Positions 18,058 to 25,270 of a DNA stretch of 64,000 nt are shown piece after piece (positions within the stretch are counted from its first letter, which is position 1; every line of letters begins with the position of its first letter). A program made the translations under genes and the position numbers. The notes beneath the pieces were generated by a model. The model made no database searches. It was not told where the DNA came from and saw nothing but the letters and a program-made list of their open reading frames with translations. This DNA is from Naumannella cuiyingiana (GTDB taxonomy: Bacteria > Actinomycetota > Actinomycetes > Propionibacteriales > Propionibacteriaceae): NCBI RefSeq assembly GCF_013408305.1, contig NZ_JACBZS010000001.1, positions 744,001 to 808,000 on the forward strand, in the 5' to 3' direction.

Positions 18058-19413
18058 TCAGCGCGGCGGGCCCCACCGGGGGTCGCTCGCCGCGTACTGC
18101 CCATGCGTGCCGGGCGATCCTAGCGGCGGTACGCCCGGCCGGTGGCGGCGCCACGGCAGCGCCGGCCGGGGCGTGCGCGTGTACGGCTCGACGACGGCGA
18201 CCGGTCGCAGCGCCGCGATGGTGGTCAGGAGTTCGCGTTCGCGCTCGCGCCCGACCTCGTCGATCAGTCCGCGGGTCATCGCGTCGCGCAGGTAGGCCAG
18301 CTCGGTCATCGCCCGCTGCATCCGCCAGGTGGCGATGGGCCGGCCGGCCAGCAGCCCGTGCCACAGGGCCTTGCCGCGGCGGAGCAGACGCGACATCACC
18401 TCGGGATCGCCGGGCTGCAACTGTCCCGTGCGGGCATAGTCGGTGAGCCGGGCCCGGATCAGCCGCGACTCGCGCAGGATCTGCCGGATCGCGAAGATCA
18501 GCATCGTGATCACCAGGCCCCAGTAGCCGAAGATGTAGATCAGCATCTGCGGCAGGCCCTCGGCCTGTTGTTGGCTGGCAACCGAGTTGAAGATCATGTG
18601 CAGCAGCGCGGCCACCACGAATCCGGTCAGCGGGGCCAGGATGCGGACCAGCCGGGACCGGGCGGCGAGCCCGATGGCGAGGCCGATGCCGATCATCATG
18701 GTGAACAGCGGGTGCCCGAAGGCGAGCGCGACACCACGCAGGAAGGCGAGCTGCTGCACCGCCTCGTCGGGGGTGACCGCGCCGTAGGTCTGGGCGGCGG
18801 CGCGGTAGATCCGGCCGTAGTAGAGCAGGTTCTCGGTGAACGCGAAGCCGACGCCCGCGAGTGCGCCGAGCACCAGGCCGTTCAGCCGGTTGACCCACAG
18901 GTAGCGGGCGACGATCGCCAGGATGAACAGCACCGAGCCCTTGGTGGACTCCTCGACGAACGGCGCGACGAAGACCGCCGCGCGTATCGCCGTCTGTGGG
19001 TCGCCGTCGCCGATGATGCTGAGCTGGCTGGCCGCCCAGGTGTTGATCTTCAGGGAGGCGAAGGTGGCGACGCCCCCGCCCCAGAGCAGCGCGACCAGCC
19101 CGGCGAGCGGGCGCGGGCGCCAGCGGCCCGCGGCGACGAAGAGCAGGATCAGCACCAGCGCCGTGGGCAGGGCGTACCACGCCGCGATCCGCCACGCCTC
19201 CGTGCCGATCCCGATCCGGGTGCCGCCGGGCACCGGACGATCGGGGACGACTTCTTGGACCAACAGGCCGAAGCCGACCAGGGAGACGGCGATCAGGCCG
19301 AGGTGAACCCAGGTGAGGTGGCTCGTCAGAAATCGGCGCTGCGGCGTCATCCCTTCGGTACGCCGCGGCAGCCCGGAGCGCCGGCGTACCTCCGGCGGGG
19401 CGAGCTGGGTCAT
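18058..19413 (-). CDS. PrsW family intramembrane metalloprotease
   Basis: 451 residues with about eight transmembrane helices. The family motif EESTKG (in FVAPFVEESTKGSVLFILAI) carries the glutamates, and the HPLFTMMIGIGLAIG segment supplies a conserved His. A soluble basic tail of about 130 residues follows. PrsW-type proteases cleave membrane-bound anti-sigma factors or process membrane proteins. ATG 19413 is preceded by TACGCT and 7 nt, a leaderless start. The substrate is unknown; no anti-sigma factor is encoded in this window. Confidence 0.86.
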   Translation of the reverse strand: MTQLAPPEVRRRSGLPRRTEGMTPQRRFLTSHLTWVHLGLIAVSLVGFGLLVQEVVPDRPVPGGTRIGIGTEAWRIAAWYALPTALVLILLFVAAGRWRPRPLAGLVALLWGGGVATFASLKINTWAASQLSIIGDGDPQTAIRAAVFVAPFVEESTKGSVLFILAIVARYLWVNRLNGLVLGALAGVGFAFTENLLYYGRIYRAAAQTYGAVTPDEAVQQLAFLRGVALAFGHPLFTMMIGIGLAIGLAARSRLVRILAPLTGFVVAALLHMIFNSVASQQQAEGLPQMLIYIFGYWGLVITMLIFAIRQILRESRLIRARLTDYARTGQLQPGDPEVMSRLLRRGKALWHGLLAGRPIATWRMQRAMTELAYLRDAMTRGLIDEVGRERERELLTTIAALRPVAVVEPYTRTPRPALPWRRHRPGVPPLGSPGTHGQYAASDPRWGPPR

Positions 19414-19444
19414 GGCGGCCAGCGTACCCGCGGGCGGGTACGGC

Positions 19445-19939
19445 TCAGTCGACGCGAACGGTACGCCCGCCGGCCAGCCCGACGAGTTGGTCGTAGCTGA
19501 TCGGGAACAGCGTGTGCGGTGTGCCGCCGGCCGCCCAGATCTCGGGGTGTTCGGCGAGCGTCTCGTCGACCCAGGTCCGCACGGGTGCCGGGTGGCCGAC
19601 CGGCGCGACGCCGCCGATGGCCTGGCCGGTCGCGGCGCGAACCTGGTCGGGGGTGGCGCGGCCGAGGCTGCGTACTCCGATCCGCTCGGCGGTGGCCGCG
19701 ACATCCACGCGGTGTGCGCCGGAGACCAGCAAGAGCACGGGCTCGGTGCTGTCGTCGTCGAGCGTTGCGGTGAAGATCAACGAGTTGGCGATCGCCCCGA
19801 CGGGTACGCCGACCGCGGCGGCGGCCTCGGGCGCGGTCCGGGCGGACTCGGCGATGGCGCGGATCCGGCCCGGTACGCCCGCGCGCTCCAGCGCCTCGGC
19901 GACGATGCGGCTGCGCGGAGGTAGGTCGGTGGTGCTCAT
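19445..19939 (-). CDS. YbaK/ProX-like aminoacyl-tRNA deacylase
   Basis: 164 residues of the YbaK/EbsC family, which hydrolyse mischarged tRNAs such as Cys- or Ala-tRNAPro. Recognisable parts are GAIANSLIFTATLDD (catalytic Lys replaced by Asn-Ser at this spot, as in EbsC-like members), LLLVSGAHRVD, IGGVAPVGHP and the terminal TPHTLFPISYDQLVGL. The ATG lies 6 nt after TACGCT, a leaderless start. The specific mischarged substrate is not readable. Confidence 0.85.
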   Translation of the reverse strand: MSTTDLPPRSRIVAEALERAGVPGRIRAIAESARTAPEAAAAVGVPVGAIANSLIFTATLDDDSTEPVLLLVSGAHRVDVAATAERIGVRSLGRATPDQVRAATGQAIGGVAPVGHPAPVRTWVDETLAEHPEIWAAGGTPHTLFPISYDQLVGLAGGRTVRVD

Positions 19940-20006
19940 GATGGCAGCGTATTCCGCGCCTCGCCGGCTCGCCCGGCCGGTCCCGGCCACTAGAATCACC
20001 CGCCGG

Positions 20007-20080
20007 GCCCCCGTAGCTCAGCTGGATAGAGCAGGTGACTTCTAATCTCCAGGCCGCAGGTTCGAGTCCTGCCGGGGGCG
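20007..20080 (+). tRNA. tRNA-Arg (anticodon TCT)
   Basis: Acceptor GCCCCCG (20007-20013) pairs with CGGGGGC (20073-20079). The anticodon arm reads GTGACTTCTAATCTCC-like with TCT at the anticodon position, and the T arm contains GGTTCGAGTCC. CCA is not encoded. It decodes AGA, a rare codon in this GC-rich genome. Confidence 0.93.
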
Positions 20081-20084
20081 CACG

Positions 20085-20795
20085 TCAGAGCGCGACGGAT
20101 GCGGGCTGCAGCGCGCTGCGCAGGCTCGCGGCGCGATTGGAGATGATCGCCGCAACCCCGCTGTCGGCGAGCCTTCGGGCGCGGCCGATGTCGTCGACGG
20201 TCCAGCAACTGACCTCCACGCCGGCGCGCCGCGCCAGGCGTACCCACTGGTCGTTGACCAACCGGTGGAACGGATTGACCCGATGCGGCCTGAGCTTCGC
20301 CAGCAGCGCGGCACCGGGGAATCCGGGCCGATGCCAGGTGAGCCACAGCTCGGCACCCGGGTCGAGCCTGCGCACGGTACGCAAACCGCCCAGGTCCCCG
20401 CACCAGGCGACGGGCGCCCCGGACGCGTGCGCGACCTCCCACGCGGCCGGTGCGGTGCGCCGATCCGGCAGATCGATCAGCAGGCGTGCCCCGTCGGCGG
20501 CGGCCAGCGCCTCGGCGAGGGTGGGAATCCCGACCGCGTCCCGGCGGCCGACCGCCCGCAGCGCGCGAAGCTGGGCGAGGCTCTGCCGACCGACCGGCGC
20601 GCCACGGCCCCACAACCGCTCGGTGGTCGCATCGTGCAGCAGCACCGGCGTCCCCTCCGCGCTCAGCCGGACATCCACCTCGACGACCCGGGCGCCGTCG
20701 GCGATGGCCCGGCGGATCGACGCGACCGTGTTCTCGGGCTCGCCGACGGGGTCGCCCCGATGCGCCACGATCTCGATCACGGGCGGTCGCGTCAT
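20085..20795 (-). CDS. glycerophosphodiester phosphodiesterase
   Basis: 236 residues, TIM-barrel GDPD family. The signature is at the N-terminus: VAHRGDPVGEPENTVASIRR with catalytic His/Arg and Glu, EVDVRLSAEGTPVLLHDATTER with the metal-binding Glu-Asp and second His, and VSCWTVDD near the C-terminus. It hydrolyses glycerophosphodiesters to an alcohol and glycerol-3-phosphate. ATG 20795 has the SD AGAGGTG; an upstream frame extension lacks homology. There is no signal peptide, so the enzyme is cytoplasmic. Its stop lies 4 bp from the convergent tRNA-Arg. Confidence 0.9.
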   Translation of the reverse strand: MTRPPVIEIVAHRGDPVGEPENTVASIRRAIADGARVVEVDVRLSAEGTPVLLHDATTERLWGRGAPVGRQSLAQLRALRAVGRRDAVGIPTLAEALAAADGARLLIDLPDRRTAPAAWEVAHASGAPVAWCGDLGGLRTVRRLDPGAELWLTWHRPGFPGAALLAKLRPHRVNPFHRLVNDQWVRLARRAGVEVSCWTVDDIGRARRLADSGVAAIISNRAASLRSALQPASVAL

Positions 20796-20976
20796 GATCA
20801 CCTCTTCGGCGTCGGCGACCCGGAGACGGATCCGGGCTGTCGTGGCCGATCGTGTTCGACCGATCGCCTGCCGCGCTACATCGGTCGGGCCCGGGTGCCG
20901 AAGGTTCACCTGATTGTCCCGGAGTGGTCAGCCGCTGGTTGCCCGGCCGGGCGGCAACCGTGGAGATCGCGTTCGG

Positions 20977-22389
20977 TCAGGTGTCGGTGTCGGCGTCGTA
21001 GGCCTTCATCGGGTCCGAGCCCGAGGTCAGCCGCGACACCAGATAGAGCACCACGCCGATGCCGAGCAGCCCGGCGGCCCAGACCAGGGACTCGGGGTCG
21101 TCGGCGACCACATAGCCGAGCAGCGCCAGGTTGCCGAGGATGCCCAGCACGAGCAGCGCCGTGGGGGCGCGATAGGTGTCGGTGTGGGTGTCGCTGCCGC
21201 GCAGCTTGAACGCCGCGACGATCACCAGGCCGTAGATCACCAGGGTGAAGACCACGGTCACCGTCGCCAGCCGATCGACCAGGTCGAGTTCGGGGTTCAC
21301 CGCCATCACCAACTGGCCGATGACCAGCAACGAGCCGACGACCAGCCCGGAGAAGACCAGGCCGACCCACGGGCTGCGTCGGCTGGCGTGCAGTCGGGCG
21401 AAGATGCGCGGCACCACACCCTCGCGACCCATCCCGAACAGGATCCGCGCCTCGGTGACCACGGCCACCAGGGTCGTATTGGTGATCGCCACCATCGCGA
21501 TGATCGCGAATGCGATCACCAAGATCCCGACGGGCGCCGGCAGAATGCCGGCGCGGACGACCTCCAGCAGCGCCGCCGGGGAGTCCCCGAGAACATCGGT
21601 GGGCACGACCAGCGCGGCGGTGACGGCGACGAGCACGTAGATCACCCCGGCCGTGAGCAGGCCGCCGATCAGCGCCCGCGGGAAGTTGACCCGCGGGTTC
21701 ACCGTCTCCTCGGCGACATTGGCGGCGTTCTCGAAGCCCGTCATCGCGAAGAAGGCCAGCGCGATGCCCGCGAGCAGCGCGAAGATCGGGTTGCCCTCGG
21801 CGTTGAAATCGGTCAGCACGCCGAACTGCGCATTGCCTCCGGCCACGTGGATGATGCCGATCAGCAAGATGATCGCCAGCCCGATGATCTCGACGAAGGT
21901 CATGATCATGTTGGCCACCACCGATTCGGTGATCCCGATGAAGTTGATCACGCACAGCGCGAGGATGAACAACAGGGCGACCAACAACCCGGGCGGGAGC
22001 GCCCAGACCTGACCGAAGTAGCGGGCGAAGCCGGTGGCCAGCGAGCCGGCGGCGGCGAAGCTCGCGGAGAGCATGCAGATCGTGATCAGGAAGGTCAGCA
22101 CCGGACGCCGGAACGCCTTGTGCACGAAGAGTGCCGCCCCCGCGGCCCGCGGATACCTCGTCACCAGTTCGGCGTACGCCATCCCCGTGATCGTCGCGAT
22201 GGCGACCCCGGCCGCGAACGCCAGCCAGAATGCCCCGCCGACCGCCGCGGCGACCGAACCGATCAGCACGTAGATCCCGGACCCGAGGACATCGCCGAGC
22301 ACGTAGAAGTACAGCAACGGTCCCGAGATGCAACGTTTGAGCGCCCCGGTCGGCGGCTCGGCGGTCTCGGTCCGGCTGGCATCGGTCAT
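20977..22389 (-). CDS. APC family amino acid permease
   Basis: 470 residues with about 12 transmembrane helices. The start CISGPLLYFYVLGDVLGSGIYVLIGSVAAAVGG holds the GSGI unwound TM1 motif that binds the substrate amino group in APC transporters. AFFAMTGFENAANVAEETVNPRVNFP is the TM6 motif, also typical. Homology suggests uptake or exchange of a neutral amino acid or a polyamine; the substrate is undetermined. SD GGGAGGA precedes ATG 22389. The gene stands alone. Confidence 0.9.
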   Translation of the reverse strand: MTDASRTETAEPPTGALKRCISGPLLYFYVLGDVLGSGIYVLIGSVAAAVGGAFWLAFAAGVAIATITGMAYAELVTRYPRAAGAALFVHKAFRRPVLTFLITICMLSASFAAAGSLATGFARYFGQVWALPPGLLVALLFILALCVINFIGITESVVANMIMTFVEIIGLAIILLIGIIHVAGGNAQFGVLTDFNAEGNPIFALLAGIALAFFAMTGFENAANVAEETVNPRVNFPRALIGGLLTAGVIYVLVAVTAALVVPTDVLGDSPAALLEVVRAGILPAPVGILVIAFAIIAMVAITNTTLVAVVTEARILFGMGREGVVPRIFARLHASRRSPWVGLVFSGLVVGSLLVIGQLVMAVNPELDLVDRLATVTVVFTLVIYGLVIVAAFKLRGSDTHTDTYRAPTALLVLGILGNLALLGYVVADDPESLVWAAGLLGIGVVLYLVSRLTSGSDPMKAYDADTDT

Positions 22390-22528
22390 GGCGGGGCGAT
22401 CCTCCCGGTTGCTGATGGCCCGGGGTGGACCGTCGCTGCTGGCCCGGTGCGGCCTCGCGGCCGGCCCCGACGAATATCGACTCGCGACTTTATCGTCTCG
22501 GACCGGCCGGGTCGGGGCCCGTCCTCGT

Positions 22529-23005
22529 TCAGCCGTTCGCGGCGGCCTCCAGATCCGCGATCACCAGCTTCTTCATCTGCATCATCGCGTTCATGGCGCG
22601 CGCGGCCCGGGCGGGATCGGGATCGCCGAAGAGCTCGTTCAGGCTGCTCGGCGCGACCTGCCAGCTCAGGCCGTACTTGTCCTTGCACCAGCCGCACGGG
22701 CCCTCCTCGCCGCCGTCGGCGGTGAGCTTGTCCCAGTAGTAGTCGATCTCGGCCTGGTCGGCGCAGTCGATCTCGAGCGAGACGGCCTCGGAGAACGGGA
22801 AGTCCTGGCCGCCGCCATTGATCGCGGACAAGCGATTTCCGGCGAGCTCGAACACGACATACATCAACTCGCCCGCGTTGTCGCCCGCCTCCTCGCCGTA
22901 GCGCAACTGCTCGCGCACCGAGCTGTCGGGGAAGATCGAGAAGTAGTAGTCGAGGACATCGTCCAGTTTGGTGTTGAACCACAGACACGGGGTGATGGCG
23001 GGCAT
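22529..23005 (-). CDS. VOC superfamily (PhnB-like) protein
   Basis: 158 residues starting MPAITPCLWFNTKLDDVLDYYFSIFPDS, the standard opening of the 3-demethylubiquinone-9 methyltransferase-like VOC domain, with LSAINGGGQDFPFSEAVSLEIDC and GGEEGPCGWCKDKYGLSWQVAPSSL. These proteins adopt the glyoxalase/bleomycin-resistance fold. Many are annotated by similarity only and their substrates are unknown. SD CAGGAG precedes ATG 23005. Confidence 0.88.
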   Translation of the reverse strand: MPAITPCLWFNTKLDDVLDYYFSIFPDSSVREQLRYGEEAGDNAGELMYVVFELAGNRLSAINGGGQDFPFSEAVSLEIDCADQAEIDYYWDKLTADGGEEGPCGWCKDKYGLSWQVAPSSLNELFGDPDPARAARAMNAMMQMKKLVIADLEAAANG

Positions 23006-23048
23006 TTCGGGCTCCTGGATCGGCTTGCCGGATTCGGTACGCCCCACG

Positions 23049-24221
23049 CTAGGCGGGAGGGCCCGTCGGCGCTTCTCCGATCTTGCGGGCGCGACCGGCC
23101 AGGGCGATCGCGGCGACCACCAGGGCCGCGAGCGCCGCCCCGGCGGAGATCGCCGAGCGCTGGATGGCGGGATCGAGGCCCGGCACGGCCAGCCCGCCGA
23201 GCGTCGCGCCGGCGGCGATGCCGATCTGGAAGGCAAGCACGTACCAACTCGACGCCTGCCGCTCCCAGCCCGGCGCGTCGCGGGTGACGAACGCCTGGAA
23301 GGCGACGGTCAATCCGGCATAGGCCGCCGACCAGGCGATCCCGCCGATCACGAACAGCGGCAGCGGGCCGAAGGTGAGCCCGAAACCGATCGTCAGGACC
23401 ACCAGCGCGAGCAGGGTGCTGCGCAGCGGCGCCCGGTCGTTGACCCGGCCGATCAGCAGGTTCCCGACGATCCCGGCCACGCCGAGGCCCAGCAACAGCG
23501 GCGCCACCCAGCCGGCGGCCAGCCCGCGGCGCAGTGCGGTGTCGGCAACATAGCTGAACGACGCCAGGTGCGCGGTCGCCACCGCGATGACCAGGCCGCA
23601 CCACAGCGCCACCCGGCGCACGGACCCCCGCCTGGCGACCCGTTGCCGCGCGTGCGGCGTACCCACCCCGCTCGGCAGCAGGTACGCCAGGGCGCCCGCG
23701 CACAACGCGGCCAGCACCGCCAGCCCGGCCGCGGCCGCCCGCCACGACGCGAGCTGACTGACCAGCGCCACCATCGGCGCGCCGGCCACTCCCCCGATCG
23801 AGCTGCCGAGGAAGACGATCGCCGTGGCCCGCCCGGGCGTCCGGGGCAGGATCGCCGCCGCGACCACGGGCGCGCCCGCCCACAGCGCGCCGTGCCCGAG
23901 CGCCGCGGCGCCTCGCGCCCACTGGATCACGGCGAGCCCGGGGGCCGTCGCCACAACGAGCTGGCTGACGGCCAGCACCGCCAGCGCGGCGGGCAGCAGT
24001 CGCCGCGCCGCGACCCGCCGGGTCAGCCAGGCGACGGGCGGGATGGCGAGCGCCGCGACGATCGCATAGGTCGAGACGAGCGCGCCGATCTCGCCGGGCG
24101 GCACCCCGAACTCCGCCTGCATCGCCAGCAGCGCGCCCGCGGTGAAGACCTCGGCCGTCAGGTAGGCGAACAGCGCCACCGACAGCGCGCCCAGCGCGAG
24201 ACCGCGGGCGAGCCTGCTCAC
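23049..24221 (-). CDS. MFS transporter (AraJ/EmrD-like drug or sugar efflux type)
   Basis: 390 residues with 12 predicted transmembrane helices. The loop between helices 2 and 3 reads PPVAWLTRRVAARRLLP, a degenerate MFS motif A, and NLLIGRVNDRAPLRST holds the repeat in the second half. The start is GTG 24221, overlapping the stop of the hydrolase gene as GTGA, so the two are coupled. With the hydrolase it is under a MerR-type promoter, suggesting export of a compound sensed by the MerR protein. Confidence 0.86.
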   Translation of the reverse strand: MSRLARGLALGALSVALFAYLTAEVFTAGALLAMQAEFGVPPGEIGALVSTYAIVAALAIPPVAWLTRRVAARRLLPAALAVLAVSQLVVATAPGLAVIQWARGAAALGHGALWAGAPVVAAAILPRTPGRATAIVFLGSSIGGVAGAPMVALVSQLASWRAAAAGLAVLAALCAGALAYLLPSGVGTPHARQRVARRGSVRRVALWCGLVIAVATAHLASFSYVADTALRRGLAAGWVAPLLLGLGVAGIVGNLLIGRVNDRAPLRSTLLALVVLTIGFGLTFGPLPLFVIGGIAWSAAYAGLTVAFQAFVTRDAPGWERQASSWYVLAFQIGIAAGATLGGLAVPGLDPAIQRSAISAGAALAALVVAAIALAGRARKIGEAPTGPPA

Positions 24222-24838
24222 GCGGCGGGCGTACCCGCGAGCGCGTCGAGCGCGGCGGGCAGCCGGTCGATGCCCTCGTCGGCGAGGAAGTGCCCCGCCC
24301 CCGGCACGACCCGCACCGGCGCGCCCAGACCGGCGGCGAACGCGTCGCTGGCGGCGGCCGGCACGATCGGGTCGGCATCCGAGCGCAGCACGACCGCTCG
24401 GCCGATCGCCGCTCGCGCCGCGGCGAGATCCAGGCCGTCGAGGAATGCGGGCAAGCCGTCGACCAGGAACGCATCCAGGCCCGGGTCGCCGATCGGGAGC
24501 AGCGGCTCGGCGAACGGCGCGACCGCGACGAAGGTGCCCGGCCCCGACCCCGGTGCCAGCCGCTGGAGGGCGCGGACGGCGGTGAGGCAGCCGAGGCTGT
24601 GCGCGATGACCGCGGTGCGGCGGGTCGGCGTACCGATCGCGGCGGCGACGACCGGCAGCCAGTCGGCGAACCGGGGCGCGTCGGATGCGGGCAGCACGAC
24701 CCGTTCGGCACCGCGCACCGCGCCGGCCAGCCAGCCGAACCAGTGGTCGTCGATGCCGGCGCCGAAACCGTGCACGATGATCACCCGCTCCCAAGTGTTG
24801 TCGGGCACAACGTTCGCGGGCCTGGCGTTCTCGGACAT
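24218..24838 (-). CDS. RBBP9/YdeN-like alpha/beta hydrolase
   Basis: 206 residues. The opening VIIVHGFGAGIDDHWFGWLAGAV, the nucleophile elbow AHSLGC with Ser, the DADPIV acid region and the closing GAGHFLADEGID with the catalytic His match the RBBP9/YdeN serine hydrolase family. Substrates are poorly known. It is first in the operon with the MFS transporter. The TAGCGT box ends 7 nt before ATG 24838, so the transcript probably begins at or next to the start codon. Confidence 0.88.
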   Translation of the reverse strand: MSENARPANVVPDNTWERVIIVHGFGAGIDDHWFGWLAGAVRGAERVVLPASDAPRFADWLPVVAAAIGTPTRRTAVIAHSLGCLTAVRALQRLAPGSGPGTFVAVAPFAEPLLPIGDPGLDAFLVDGLPAFLDGLDLAAARAAIGRAVVLRSDADPIVPAAASDAFAAGLGAPVRVVPGAGHFLADEGIDRLPAALDALAGTPAA

Positions 24839-24845
24839 GAGGGGG

Positions 24846-24877
24846 ACGCTAGGGGTTACCGCTAGCGTGAAGGTCAA
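24846..24877 (-). promoter_or_regulatory. MerR-type operator-promoter of hydrolase-MFS operon
   Basis: On the minus strand TTGACC (24872-24877) and TAGCGT (24846-24851) are separated by 20 bp, the overlong spacing that MerR activators correct by twisting DNA. Inside lies a near-perfect 23-bp dyad with arms ACGCTAG and CTAGCGT (24846-24868). The divergent merR gene begins 31 bp beyond the dyad. Confidence 0.7.
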
Positions 24878-24898
24878 GCACGACACCTGGAGGGCACC

Positions 24899-25270
24899 AT
24901 GCAGATCGGCGAACTTTCCGCCCGCACGGGGGTGAGCCCGCGCGCGCTGCGGCACTACGAGGAGCAGGGGCTGCTGAACCCGCACCGGACCAGCGGCGGC
25001 TACCGCGACTACGCCGAGCAGGACGCCGGCACCGTCGAGCGGATCCGGGTGATGCTGGCCGCGGGCCTCGGCACGGCGACCATCCGGCGCTATCTGGATT
25101 GCCTCGCCGCCGGCGAGGACGGCCTGCAGGTGCAGCTCTGCCCGGATCTGCGGCGCGAGCTGGCGAAGGTCGAGCAACGCCTGGACCGTGAGGACGAGCG
25201 GGTACGCCGTACGCGCGCGGCCCTGTGCGAGCTCAGCGACGAGGCAATCGGCGCGACGGTCAGCGGGTGA
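24899..25270 (+). CDS. MerR family transcriptional regulator
   Basis: 123 residues. MQIGELSARTGVSPRALRHYEEQGLLNPHRTSGGYRDY is the canonical MerR DNA-binding domain with the helix-turn-helix and the HYEEQGLL wing. The short coiled-coil dimerisation helix (RRELAKVEQRLDREDERVRRTRAAL) follows, and no ligand-binding domain is added. One Cys (QLCPDL) is near the coil. It probably activates the divergent hydrolase-MFS operon and represses itself. It overlaps the 3' end of the GH3 gene by 11 bp. Confidence 0.92.
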   Translation: MQIGELSARTGVSPRALRHYEEQGLLNPHRTSGGYRDYAEQDAGTVERIRVMLAAGLGTATIRRYLDCLAAGEDGLQVQLCPDLRRELAKVEQRLDREDERVRRTRAALCELSDEAIGATVSG

